37,065 nucleotides of DNA from assembly GCF_015207265.1 (NCBI RefSeq), contig NZ_JADEXE010000031.1:1-37065 (forward strand), written 5' to 3'. Origin of the DNA: Nodosilinea sp. LEGE 07298 (GTDB taxonomy: Bacteria > Cyanobacteriota > Cyanobacteriia > Phormidesmidales > Phormidesmidaceae). The notes beneath the pieces were generated by a model, which was not told the origin of the DNA, made no database searches, and saw nothing but the letters and a program-made list of their open reading frames with translations. Shown here in pieces: positions 8,402 through 16,695 of this stretch. Position 1 is the stretch's first letter, and each line of letters opens with the position of its first letter. Made by a program: the position numbers and the translations under genes.

Positions 8402-8508
8402 TCGACGGGGGTCTGAGGCCAGCGAAATGGCCCCAGCAATAGATTTGGCGTTGACCCAAATTGTGCGCCGCAAGCCTAGATATTGAGCTGAGAAAACCTG
8501 AGTTTAAT

Positions 8509-8529
8509 GGTGGGCAGTGCCCACCCTAC
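8509..8529 (-). repeat. REP-like palindrome with GTAG head (copy 1)
   Basis: GGTGGGCA-G-TGCCCACC (8509-8525) is followed directly by CTAC (8526-8529). Read on the minus strand this is GTAG plus a palindrome, the layout of REP elements. GTGGGCA...TGCCCAC with CCTAC is a motif I recall as common between cyanobacterial genes. Confidence 0.65.
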
Positions 8530-8535
8530 CAGCCA

Positions 8536-8558
8536 GGGCAAACGGTGTTTGCCCCTAC
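8536..8558 (-). repeat. REP-like palindrome with GTAG head (copy 2)
   Basis: GGGCAAAC (8536-8543), loop GGT, GTTTGCCC (8547-8554), followed directly by CTAC (8555-8558). It lies 6 nt after copy 1 in the same orientation, and 2 nt before the SDR stop codon. Confidence 0.65.
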
Positions 8559-8560
8559 CC

Positions 8561-9325
8561 TCAATGAAAATAAGACGCCCCATTCACATCAAAGGTGGCT
8601 CCGGTAGCATGAGGCGCTAACCCCGCCACCAAAAACGCCACCAGGTTAGCAATATCCTGCGGTTCTGCCGGGGCACCCATAGGAATATCACGGGTAACAT
8701 ACTCCGCTCCTCGCTCCGCCATTACCTGTTCAATGCGATCGGTGCGTACAAAGCCAGGCGCGATCGCATAAGCCCGCACCCCATCTTGGGCAAACCCCTT
8801 CGCTAGGCTGCGAGTGAGACCAATCACCCCTCCCTTCGAGGCCGCATAAGCCATAAACTCTGGCCCATCCCCCCGAAATGCGGCTCGACTGGCCAGGTTC
8901 ACTAGCGTACCGCCGCCCTGGGCTTGAAAGTGGCCTACAGCCTCCCGACACAGATCGGCCATAGCAATCAGATTGACTTGCAGCGTGTCCTGCCAAGCCG
9001 TCGACCATTGCTCCCAAGGATCTGTAATAGCGGCGGCAGGCATAGTGGCGGCGTTATTCACCACGGCGTTAATAACCTCGCCCTGGGTCAGGGCTTGCTG
9101 CCACAGCGCCAGGGCCGCCCCCGGCACCGCTAAATCGGCCTGCACCACGTGAATGCGTTCAGGTCCCAAATCGGCGGCAATTTGGTTGGCCTCAGCCTCT
9201 CCATGGCTGTAGTGGAGCAGGATCGATGCCCCCGCTTTGTGCAGGGTGCGGGCGATCGCCTCCCCAATGCCTCGGGAGCCGCCCGTCACCAACACCGTGC
9301 TGCCTTGTAAATCGATCAACGTCAT
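8561..9325 (-). CDS. short-chain dehydrogenase/reductase (FabG-like)
   Basis: A 254-residue Rossmann-fold oxidoreductase of the classical SDR type. The dinucleotide site is TGGSRGIG at 14-21, the structural motif is NNAA at 90-93 (usually NNAG), and the catalytic residues are Ser146 (NLASRAAF), Tyr160 and Lys164 (YAASK). TGGSRG and the overall length resemble 3-oxoacyl-ACP reductase, but SDRs of this type act on many sugars, alcohols and ketones, so the substrate cannot be assigned. ATG 9325 is the only sensible start. The gene is monocistronic, convergent with codA and divergent from the hli genes. Confidence 0.9.
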   Translation of the reverse strand: MTLIDLQGSTVLVTGGSRGIGEAIARTLHKAGASILLHYSHGEAEANQIAADLGPERIHVVQADLAVPGAALALWQQALTQGEVINAVVNNAATMPAAAITDPWEQWSTAWQDTLQVNLIAMADLCREAVGHFQAQGGGTLVNLASRAAFRGDGPEFMAYAASKGGVIGLTRSLAKGFAQDGVRAYAIAPGFVRTDRIEQVMAERGAEYVTRDIPMGAPAEPQDIANLVAFLVAGLAPHATGATFDVNGASYFH

Positions 9326-9465
9326 ACGTCATTGCCACTAGTGGTGACGCGCCCAAACCTTTTGCGAATCAAGCTTAGCCCCCGTAACTGGGGCGGTAGG
9401 GCACCTATAGCCAATGTACAGCGACAGTTACCCGCTCCAAAATGTAAAGAACTTAGCAATATTTG

Positions 9466-9483
9466 TTTACATTGCGTTACACT
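9466..9483 (+). promoter_or_regulatory. HLR1-like element (putative RpaB site) before hliA/B
   Basis: TTTACATTGCGTTACACT matches the HLR1 consensus (G/T)TTACA(T/A)2-N2-(G/T)TTACA(T/A)2 at 15 of 16 specified positions. It lies 33 nt before the ATG at 9517. HLR1 is the known binding site of the response regulator RpaB, which controls high-light genes in cyanobacteria. Binding here is inferred. Confidence 0.75.
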
Positions 9484-9516
9484 AAGCTTACAGAAGCAAG
9501 AAACGGAGAACATCCT

Positions 9517-9729
9517 ATGACCACTAGCGGTTACACCACCGAAGATGGCGGTCGCCTCAACAACTTCGCCGTTGAACCTAAGGTTTACGTCGATGACAGC
9601 CAGCAGTTTGGCTTCAACGAGTACGCCGAAAAGCTAAATGGTCGCTTAGCCATGATTGGCTTTGTATCTGCGGTACTCTTCGAGGCTGCTACTGGTCACG
9701 GCATCGTCACCTGGCTCACCAATCTGTAG
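9517..9729 (+). CDS. high-light-inducible protein, HliA/HliB type
   Basis: A 70-residue single-helix chlorophyll a/b-binding-like protein of the thylakoid membrane. The signature [12 protein letters not shown] (residues 39-50) starts the membrane helix and carries the Glu, Asn and Arg that bind chlorophyll and pair helices. The tail [11 protein letters not shown] is also typical. The length and the N-terminus MTTSGYT...RLNNFAVEP resemble Synechocystis HliA/HliB (ScpC/ScpD) as recalled. Such proteins bind chlorophyll and carotenoid and protect photosystem II assembly intermediates. GGAGA 8 nt upstream supports ATG 9517 over an upstream TTG. An HLR1-like site precedes it. HliA cannot be told from HliB here, so no symbol is given. 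Confidence 0.93.
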   Translation: MTTSGYTTEDGGRLNNFAVEPKVYVDDSQQFGFNEYAEKLNGRLAMIGFVSAVLFEAATGHGIVTWLTNL

Positions 9730-9829
9730 GCTCACTTAGGCGCGTCATCTGAACGCCTTCACACCGAGTTTCTCTATCGTGTCAATCGAATAAAGTTATC
9801 GTTCTCAGACCTACGGCCCAAAAACCCAT

Positions 9830-9847
9830 GTTACATTAAGTAACAGG
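9830..9847 (+). promoter_or_regulatory. HLR1-like element before hliC
   Basis: GTTACATTAAGTAACAGG matches the HLR1 consensus at 13 of 16 specified positions and begins 60 nt before the ATG at 9890. It suggests the second hli gene has its own high-light-responsive promoter; weaker than the copy at 9466. Confidence 0.5.
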
Positions 9848-9889
9848 ATATTGATTTTTGCCCCTCTATACACCTAGGAGATATCCATC

Positions 9890-10033
9890 ATGGAAACCAA
9901 CGAAACCAAGTTCGGCTTTGTCAACTTTGCAGAAACCTGGAACGGTCGCCTAGCGATGCTGGGCTTCGTAATTGGTGTAGCCACCGAGTTTCTGACCGGT
10001 CAGGGCATTCTGTCTCAAATCGGCATCATGTAG
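9890..10033 (+). CDS. hliC: high-light-inducible protein, HliC (ScpB) type
   Basis: A 47-residue protein beginning METNETKFGFVNFAETWNGR and ending QIGIM. Its core ETWNGRLAMLGF (residues 15-26) carries the conserved Glu, Asn and Arg of the Hli helix. Length and sequence resemble Synechocystis HliC (47 aa). HliC forms heterodimers with other Hli proteins and accompanies chlorophyll synthase or photosystem II assembly modules. A good Shine-Dalgarno AGGAGA (9876-9881) precedes the ATG. It sits 160 nt after the HliA/B-type gene on the same strand, so the two possible partners are encoded side by side. A strong terminator follows. Confidence 0.93.
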   Translation: METNETKFGFVNFAETWNGRLAMLGFVIGVATEFLTGQGILSQIGIM

Positions 10034-10060
10034 TTTGCCTACAGCCTGACAATTGAATAG

Positions 10061-10093
10061 AAAAAGGGGAGCAATAGTTTGCTCCCCTTTTTT
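10061..10093 (+). terminator. intrinsic terminator of hliC
   Basis: GGGGAGCAA (10066-10074), loop TAGT, TTGCTCCCC (10079-10087), flanked by five A (10061-10065) and six T (10088-10093). It is a classical rho-independent terminator and, by symmetry, could also work for the minus strand (frp ends at 10238). Confidence 0.92.
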
Positions 10094-10237
10094 GTTGGCT
10101 TTGTTGGCCTGGGCTTGCTGATATAGCTGTCATCAGCTTGATAGAGTCATGGCCCAGAGCCAGCGCTCAAGCGCTCTTAGAGTTTTTTGAGATCCTGATC
10201 AATGGGACTACCGCTGTAGCTAATGTGCAGCTAGCCT

Positions 10238-10567
10238 TCACATCATTCGGGTCAGGGCAGTTATCTTAGACAGCTTAAGGGGGTCTAGACCTCCTAAATC
10301 GTCTAAACTCAGCCAACCCTCTTTGACTAAGTCAGCAAATACAAAAATTAGCGCTGCTTCTCGTCCGTCATATTTACCATCAAGCTCATGGCGACGAGCG
10401 CTCAGAAAGTCGTGCAGACGCCAAATGTCATCGGTGTTAGCCACGGCACTGGCTTGATCTCGCACCACTTGCACTAAAGCTTTTATCTCTCGTTCGTAGG
10501 CCTTATCGAAGGCGGTCTTAGCAATGGACTGCTCCTGAGATGTCCACTGGAGTTCGCTGGTCTGCAT
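10238..10567 (-). CDS. frp: fluorescence recovery protein (FRP)
   Basis: A 109-residue helical protein that binds the C-terminal domain of photoactivated OCP, detaches it from the phycobilisome and speeds its return to the orange form. The signature segment DDIWRLHDFLSARRHELDG is present. Trp49, His52, Asp53 and Arg59 correspond to Trp50, His53, Asp54 and Arg60, known as functionally important in Synechocystis FRP. An in-frame ATG twelve codons upstream (10603) exists, but the start at 10567 gives the family's usual length. The gene lies downstream of ocp on the same strand, with an intervening terminator, so it probably has its own promoter. FRP accompanies OCP1-type proteins. Confidence 0.95.
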   Translation of the reverse strand: MQTSELQWTSQEQSIAKTAFDKAYEREIKALVQVVRDQASAVANTDDIWRLHDFLSARRHELDGKYDGREAALIFVFADLVKEGWLSLDDLGGLDPLKLSKITALTRMM

Positions 10568-10603
10568 GATTAGAGGGGTGAAAAAAGGATGAAAAGCCGC
10601 CAT

Positions 10604-10913
10604 AGATGATTCTTGAGCCCATACCCAGCACTATCGCAATGCTTGAGGAAGAACCTAGCTTAGATAAGGCTAAGGCTGAGCCCACAGTGAGTATCAGCCT
10701 TAGCTATATCTGTGTAGCAACTATGGATATTTATCTATATTAAGGAATATTACAGGCTTTTGCAAGCTCTCATAAACCAAAAACCACCCTCAGGCGAGAG
10801 TGGTTTTTGTTTAAGACTAAGCGGGCCTAACTAGGTAGCCAAAAAAGAAAAGCAGCTTTTGCAGGGAAATACCAAGATATTGACCCAGTCTCTAGCGATA
10901 CCTTAACAAGGCT
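10604..10913. other. ocp-frp intergenic region
   Basis: About 310 bases between ocp and frp. It holds the terminator at 10779-10808 and an AT-rich stretch near 10730-10750 that could carry the frp promoter. No further gene (such as a carotenoid ketolase, found here in some cyanobacteria) is present. Confidence 0.6.
10779..10808 (-). terminator. intrinsic terminator downstream of ocp
   Basis: AAAAACCAC (10779-10787) pairs with GTGGTTTTT (10800-10808) around a 12-nt loop that can pair further. A T-run follows on either strand. It lies 106 nt past the ocp stop and 212 nt before frp, so most ocp transcripts probably end before frp. Confidence 0.8.
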
Positions 10914-11873
10914 CTACCGCACTAGGTTTAGCAGCTCTTTGGGTGAGGCCAGTAGATCGATCGCCACAAAGAAAATTTTGCCTTCGGGGTTAATCAAAAA
11001 CCGCCAGGCAATGTTCATGCCGACTCCAGCGCCAAACCAAGGCGTTTGCACCTTGCCGGTAACCTTAATTTGGGTAAAGCCATCAGCGGCGGGTTCGGTA
11101 ACCCCACGCTCAGGGATCAGTTTGAGATTTTGGCAATCTTCCTGAAAGAAACGCAGCACGTTGGCCTTGCCCACGATGGGGCGCTGGAAGGGGGGTTGCA
11201 GCGCACCATCATCGGTAAATAGCTCGATGAGGGCATTAAAGTCGTTGGCATTGAGGTTGTTCATGTAAGCCAGTACCGTTTGGTTGTTGACTCCCTCAAT
11301 GGAGACCTGGCTGCGCTGGGTAACATCTTGGGGTGGCACTACAGGCTCGGCCACACGGGTGTAAGAGCCCATTTGCTTGGCGTCAAAGCCCATGTCAACC
11401 ACGGCATTGCGTAGCACCGTAATCTGCTGCCCCGACTCCAGGTTGCGAATTGATTGCAGCACCGCTGAGGCGTTAGCCGACAGCTGGTAGCCTTCGGGAA
11501 TGGGGGCAACAAAGCCTTCTTCCATCCATTGGCCCAGCTTGTACCAGAATCCCAGCTTGATATTGGGCGACCAGGTGGAGTAGGTGCGGCCAATGGGGGT
11601 ATCGGCTCGGTTGGCTAGGTCGCACATGACCTGCGATTGCTCTTGAAACGACATGGCTTTGATCTCATTCATGGTAGCCTCAGCAAACTGCATGCTTGCT
11701 GCGCCAGGAGCCGCAATGGTGATGCCTTTGCCCATATCGAGGTAGGCAAACCAGATTAATGCCAGTTGGTCTTCTGCACTCAGCTGCGTAAAGCGAGCAA
11801 TAGTGGCGGGTACCGCATCAGCAGTGAGGGTACTGGGGAAGATATTGCGCGCTGAATCGAGTGTGAACGGCAT
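10914..11873 (-). CDS. ocp: orange carotenoid protein (OCP1 type)
   Basis: A 319-residue two-domain photoreceptor that, in strong blue-green light, binds the phycobilisome and dissipates excitation as heat. The N-terminal helical carotenoid domain (about 1-165) keeps Tyr44, Trp110 and Arg155. The C-terminal NTF2-like domain keeps the keto-carotenoid hydrogen-bond pair as Tyr203 and Trp290 (Synechocystis Tyr201/Trp288). The offset of two comes from a linker two residues longer near 167-173. The residue matching Glu244, partner of Arg155 in the interdomain salt bridge, appears to be Asp246 (FFQEDCQNL); this alignment is from memory. An adjacent frp supports the OCP1 type. An HLR1-like element lies upstream. 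Confidence 0.97.
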   Translation of the reverse strand: MPFTLDSARNIFPSTLTADAVPATIARFTQLSAEDQLALIWFAYLDMGKGITIAAPGAASMQFAEATMNEIKAMSFQEQSQVMCDLANRADTPIGRTYSTWSPNIKLGFWYKLGQWMEEGFVAPIPEGYQLSANASAVLQSIRNLESGQQITVLRNAVVDMGFDAKQMGSYTRVAEPVVPPQDVTQRSQVSIEGVNNQTVLAYMNNLNANDFNALIELFTDDGALQPPFQRPIVGKANVLRFFQEDCQNLKLIPERGVTEPAADGFTQIKVTGKVQTPWFGAGVGMNIAWRFLINPEGKIFFVAIDLLASPKELLNLVR

Positions 11874-11929
11874 ACTGTGATTTCCTCAAAGGGTACTGGG
11901 CGAAATGACTGTAAATTTTGAAACATTTC

Positions 11930-11947
11930 CTTACAAAATTTAACATT
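11930..11947 (+). promoter_or_regulatory. HLR1-like element in the ocp/nfu divergent promoter
   Basis: CTTACAAAATTTAACATT matches the HLR1 consensus at 14 of 16 specified positions on the plus strand. It lies 56 nt upstream of the ocp start and 111 nt upstream of the divergent nfu gene. Orientation is opposite to ocp. Confidence 0.5.
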
Positions 11948-12058
11948 CAAAGGGCATCCACGCAAGATCAATGGCAACCATACGATCGCGTGCTTTGATT
12001 TAGGGGCAAAATCTCTAGAATGGGGATAGTCAACCCATAATTTTGGCAAACATCACCC

Positions 12059-12298
12059 ATGGAAACTCTTGCCCTTACCCCCCCCAATGTGGAGCAGGTC
12101 TTAGACGAACTGCGCCCCTACCTGCTTGCCGACGGCGGCAACGTAGAGCTGGTAGAAATTGATGGACCTGTCGTTAAGCTACGTCTGCAGGGGGCCTGTG
12201 GCTCTTGCCCCAGCTCTGCGATGACCCTGCGCATGGGCATTGAGCGCCGTCTGCGCGAGTTTATTCCTGAAATCGCTGAGATCGAGCAGGTATTTTAG
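12059..12298 (+). CDS. NifU-like Fe-S scaffold/carrier protein (Nfu)
   Basis: A 79-residue protein consisting only of the NifU C-terminal domain. The Fe-S ligand motif CGSCPSS carries Cys47 and Cys50; two subunits share one cluster. Such proteins (NifU/CnfU in cyanobacteria and plastids) carry clusters to photosystem I, ferredoxins and other targets. [18 protein letters not shown] is the standard domain start, so the gene is full length for this class. It is divergent from ocp and sits 71 nt before serS on the same strand. Confidence 0.93.
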   Translation: METLALTPPNVEQVLDELRPYLLADGGNVELVEIDGPVVKLRLQGACGSCPSSAMTLRMGIERRLREFIPEIAEIEQVF

Positions 12299-12360
12299 GA
12301 ATGCTGATATTCTGTTCTATTGGCAAGGGGTTTTCCTGACGCCAGAGAATCAGATTTTAG

Positions 12361-13647
<1,287 letters not shown>

Positions 13648-13683
13648 GAATTTGCGGGTTAATGATGTACCAGGTAGCCAGGT

Positions 13684-13730
13684 TTCGACTTCGCTCAACC
13701 TTCAGCGATCGAGGGCTGAGCGAAGTCGAA
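13684..13730. repeat. inverted repeat with 14-bp perfect arms between convergent genes
   Basis: TTCGACTTCGCTCA (13684-13697) is exactly complementary to TGAGCGAAGTCGAA (13717-13730) around a 19-nt centre that can pair partly (CCT...AGG). It lies 36 nt after serS and 45 nt before the end of the convergent hypothetical gene. It may act as a bidirectional terminator or mRNA-end stabiliser. I recall GAGCGAAGTCGAA repeats as common in filamentous cyanobacteria. Confidence 0.75.
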
Positions 13731-13775
13731 GTCTGATCAGCAGGTATCTTATTTTCTCGCGAGTCCCTTGGGCCT

Positions 13776-14207
13776 CTAGAGCGGAAAGCGATAAACAATC
13801 GCGCCCGTGTCTTTTACCTCAAAGGTCGCGTTGAGCAGCTGGGCTTTTTGATCGAGAAATGTTTTGGCCTGCTCGATCGGCAACTGCGCTGCTGCCGCAA
13901 ACTGAATGATGGTGAGGTCTCCCGCCTGGTTTTGCAGCAGCTGTAGAAACATCTGCTCCTGCTGTAGTGATAGAGACTGGGATGTTTGCCGGTTGCTGTG
14001 GCGCAGATTCCACGCTAGCCAGCCGCCTAGGGCCGTAGGCGCTAGGCCAAACAGCACTAGAGCAGCGCCGGTTTCGGCTAGATCTTCCAGATCGTCATCA
14101 GCATCGGCGATTTGAGCGGTCGCCAGCAGCGAAATGGATAGCCCAAACAGTAAACAAGCTCCGGCCAATGTCTTTTGTATTGTTCGCATACCCTGTATTG
14201 TTCGCAT
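13776..14207 (-). CDS. hypothetical protein with N-terminal hydrophobic segments
   Basis: A 143-residue protein of unrecognised family. A signal-peptide-like or membrane segment comes first (GACLLFGLSISLLATAQIADA), then an acidic stretch (DADDDLEDL) and a second hydrophobic segment (GAALVLFGLAPTALGGWLAW). The C-terminal half is soluble and helical, with LQQEQMFLQLLQNQAGDLT and AQLPIEQAKTFLDQKAQLL; this part resembles a winged-helix-like small domain, a guess only. The start region is an exact 18-bp tandem duplication, giving two possible ATGs (14207 and 14189) plus an upstream ATG at 14213. GGGAG nine bases before 14207 favours that start. Convergent with serS. Confidence 0.7.
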   Translation of the reverse strand: MRTIQGMRTIQKTLAGACLLFGLSISLLATAQIADADDDLEDLAETGAALVLFGLAPTALGGWLAWNLRHSNRQTSQSLSLQQEQMFLQLLQNQAGDLTIIQFAAAAQLPIEQAKTFLDQKAQLLNATFEVKDTGAIVYRFPL

Positions 14208-14211
14208 ACCC
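14176..14211 (-). repeat. 18-bp tandem duplication spanning a start codon
   Basis: TGTATTGTTCGCATACCC occurs at 14176-14193 and again, without interruption or mismatch, at 14194-14211. On the coding strand each unit carries an ATG plus the codons for MRTIQ, so the start codon and N-terminus of the gene are duplicated in frame. Confidence 0.85.
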
Positions 14212-14361
14212 ATGTTCTCCCACCCAAATCGATCTCAGCTTTTGACAGACTTTTGACAGCAATGTTAGCCATCTTCTCCCTAATTTGCCTAGGAGGAGCC
14301 GCTTTAACCGTCTCTATACCCTCTCTATAATAGGAGGCAACCCAGTCGCCCTCGGCCAGCT

Positions 14362-15204
14362 ATGACCTACCCAACGGGACACTCCGTCGCGCAGACTAAC
14401 CCACCGCGATCGCCGCGTGAAACGCTGCCAACCATGTACGACCTCCCCAGCGAGTTTCCAGAGGAACCCGGCTTGCCTGACGAATTTCATGATCTACAGC
14501 CTCAGCTTTTAAGTCGTACTCTGGCTTTGAGCGACTACAGCCGTGATCAGTGGTTTACCGGATCCGATTTAAACCTCTACTACGATGTTCACCACCCCCT
14601 CTGGCACAAACGGCCCGATTGGTTTCTAGCGGTAGGTGTTCCCCGACTCTACGACGGCTATGACCTGCGTCGCAGCTATGTAGTATGGCAGGAGGGTGTT
14701 GCTCCAGCAGTAGTTGTGGAATTTTTATCGCCCAGAACTGAGCAGGAAGATTTGGGCCGATTCTACCAAGAGGAAGATCAGGTTGAAAGCGAGGAAGTGA
14801 GTCCAGAACCCGTAGATTTGAACCAAATACCGGGCAAGTTAGATGTCTACGAAACTTACCTACGAGTAGCCCACTATGTGGTTTACAGTCGATACACTCA
14901 ACGACTGCGCTACTTTAAGCTAATTGGTCGCCAGTACGAAGAGCAACGTGTTAACCCATCTCCCCTATCCATTTGGCTCAGCGATTTAAATATCGGATTA
15001 GGGGTTTGGGAAGGTGAATTTGAAGGTATTCCAGGCCATTGGCTACGGTGGTGCAATGCGCAGGGAAACTGGCTATTGACTGATACAGAGCAAGAATATC
15101 AAGCCAAACGGCAGGCCCAACTTCAGACACAAGACGTTCAGCAGCGAGCCGATCGCTTAGCACAGCGGCTGCGCGAACTTGGGGTAGACCCCGACGAAAT
15201 TTAG
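14362..15204 (+). CDS. Uma2-family (DUF820) PD-(D/E)xK nuclease-like protein
   Basis: A 280-residue protein of the Uma2 family, which is greatly expanded in cyanobacteria and has a restriction-endonuclease-like fold of unknown cellular role. Visible core elements are RPDWFLAVGVPR (about 84-95), VVVEFLSPRTEQEDLG (about 117-132) and KLDVYETYLRVAHYVVY (about 158-174), carrying the usual Asp, Glu and Lys positions. The C-terminus is a short coiled coil ending RLAQRLRELGVDPDEI, a very common tail of this family. ATG 14362 is the first start. It converges with the DUF2358 gene with two bases between stops. Confidence 0.88.
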   Translation: MTYPTGHSVAQTNPPRSPRETLPTMYDLPSEFPEEPGLPDEFHDLQPQLLSRTLALSDYSRDQWFTGSDLNLYYDVHHPLWHKRPDWFLAVGVPRLYDGYDLRRSYVVWQEGVAPAVVVEFLSPRTEQEDLGRFYQEEDQVESEEVSPEPVDLNQIPGKLDVYETYLRVAHYVVYSRYTQRLRYFKLIGRQYEEQRVNPSPLSIWLSDLNIGLGVWEGEFEGIPGHWLRWCNAQGNWLLTDTEQEYQAKRQAQLQTQDVQQRADRLAQRLRELGVDPDEI

Positions 15205-15206
15205 CC

Positions 15207-15590
15207 TTATTTTTTACCAAATAGCTGACCCAGCACCGCCAGCCGAGAGCAGTGCCAGTAGTCAATGTGGGAAATCACCTTGCCGTCTTCGCCGAGGGCT
15301 AGCTCACTGTGTCCAGGAATGCTCATGCGCGGCTGCCAGGGCACAGGGGCTACCCAACTTAGGGTCCAGTGGGTGTTGATTTGAGTGGGAGTGGCGTACT
15401 CTATACCGTGCAGATCGAGGTTGACTTGCTTAAACAAGCCATCGATTAGCCCGATCATGCTCCGGTAGCGGTCGACGCCGCGAAACTCGTTGAGCGGGTC
15501 TTTGAAGTACACGTTTTCGGCGTACAGGTGGTAGCTCTGGTCTTTGGGGAAGTGCTGATAGTCGAGGCGAATTTGGTCGAGGATATCCAT
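15207..15590 (-). CDS. DUF2358-type NTF2-like protein
   Basis: A 127-residue protein with an NTF2/SnoaL-like pattern: MDILDQIRLDYQHFPKDQSY, then YAENVYFKDPLNEFRGVDRYR (the usual 'damaged site' phrase of such folds), and the closing strand DGKVISHIDYWHCSR. DUF2358 proteins occur in cyanobacteria and chloroplasts with no assigned function. ATG 15590 is preferred over TTG 15611 because MDILDQIRLDY matches the family start; GAGAGG lies about ten bases upstream. It is on the same strand as and downstream of bgtA (109 nt), convergent with the Uma2 gene. Confidence 0.8.
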   Translation of the reverse strand: MDILDQIRLDYQHFPKDQSYHLYAENVYFKDPLNEFRGVDRYRSMIGLIDGLFKQVNLDLHGIEYATPTQINTHWTLSWVAPVPWQPRMSIPGHSELALGEDGKVISHIDYWHCSRLAVLGQLFGKK

Positions 15591-15699
15591 GCAGGTGGCC
15601 TCTCTAGGCAAGTACCGTCGTCTTTATTATCGACATTATCGACGACAGCACCTGGAGCCTGAGGTTGATTTCGCCTGAACCGCTCTAGCAGCTAGTGCC

Positions 15700-16479
15700 C
15701 TACAAAATCTGGGAGAGAAACTTCTGGGTACGATCCTCGCGGGGGTTGCTAAAGAACTCCTGGGGCGTGTTTTCTTCGACCAGGTAGCCACCATCCATGA
15801 GCACAACGCGATCGGCGACCTCGCGGGCAAAGCCGACTTCGTGGGTGACGCAGACCATGGTCATGCCTGAGTCGGCTAGACCCCGCATTACATCCAGCAC
15901 TTCACGCACCATCTCTGGGTCGAGGGCGGAGGTGGGCTCGTCAAATAGCATTACCTTGGGCTGCATGGCTAGAGAACGGGCGATCGCTACCCGCTGCTGC
16001 TGTCCCCCCGAAAGCTGCCCCGGGAACTTATGGGCCTGTTCTAAAATACCGACCCGCTCTAGCAGCTGCATAGCCACCTCCTGGGCTTTAGACTTGGGCC
16101 AGCGGCGGACCCAAATGGGGGCCAGGGTGACATTTTGCAGCACCGTCAGGTGGGGGAACAGGTTGAACTGCTGAAACACCATGCCCACCTCGCGGCGGAT
16201 AGCCTCAATATTTTTGAGGTCGTGGGAAATGGTGATGCCGTCTACCTCAATGCTGCCTTTTTGATAGGGTTCCAGGGCATTGAAGGTGCGGATAAAAGTT
16301 GATTTCCCCGATCCAGACGGCCCCATAACCACCAGCACTTCGCCCTTGTAGACCGTCATGGTGACGCCCTTAAGCACGTGGAAACCATTGTCGTACCACT
16401 TCTCGACGTCGCGGGCAACAATAACGGGCTCCGTGCCTGTGTGTTGGGCCGATGGCTGCTCCGTCTGAAACTGTGTCAT
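15700..16479 (-). CDS. bgtA: amino-acid ABC transporter ATP-binding protein
   Basis: A 259-residue ABC ATPase of the polar amino-acid (GlnQ/AapP) class. Walker A is GPSGSGKST, the Q-loop is [12 protein letters not shown], the signature is [16 protein letters not shown], Walker B is [15 protein letters not shown] and the switch His is in VTHEVGFA. All catalytic motifs are intact. It supplies energy to the NatG/NatH permeases encoded upstream, as BgtA does in the Anabaena N-II and Bgt uptake systems. ATG 16479 is preferred over TTG 16509, with AGAGG ten or so bases before it. A 216-nt gap separates it from natH, larger than elsewhere in the cluster, so a separate promoter is possible. Confidence 0.93.
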   Translation of the reverse strand: MTQFQTEQPSAQHTGTEPVIVARDVEKWYDNGFHVLKGVTMTVYKGEVLVVMGPSGSGKSTFIRTFNALEPYQKGSIEVDGITISHDLKNIEAIRREVGMVFQQFNLFPHLTVLQNVTLAPIWVRRWPKSKAQEVAMQLLERVGILEQAHKFPGQLSGGQQQRVAIARSLAMQPKVMLFDEPTSALDPEMVREVLDVMRGLADSGMTMVCVTHEVGFAREVADRVVLMDGGYLVEENTPQEFFSNPREDRTQKFLSQIL

Positions 16480-16695
16480 GAACGTTTTCCTCTTAAGTTC
16501 AGACCCCAAGTGGGGTCATTAACAACGCACAAACAACGAATTCAAAAGCATTCAGTACCTTTAACCAAGGCGGATAATGCTATTTTGCCTTAACCCTAGA
16601 GGGTTTCTGAATTCCAGACTGTTAACTGTTACACGGAGAGACATTTGCTCTGGGAAAGACTGGCCCAGCCATGCCCAGGGGCAGTAGACACGACG

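Larger units (their letters stand above)
8243..8560. other. intergenic region between convergent genes, rich in palindromes
   Basis: About 320 bases between the codA and SDR stops. It starts with a G-rich GGATGGATGGGTGGACGGG stretch and contains a stem-loop at 8380-8401 and two REP-like palindromes at 8509-8529 and 8536-8558. No gene is seen. Confidence 0.6.

Noticed and set aside
8489-8505. CTGAGAAAACCTGAG, reminiscent of a TPP riboswitch
   Set aside because: The rest of the TPP consensus is missing, and it lies at gene 3' ends rather than before a thiamine gene.
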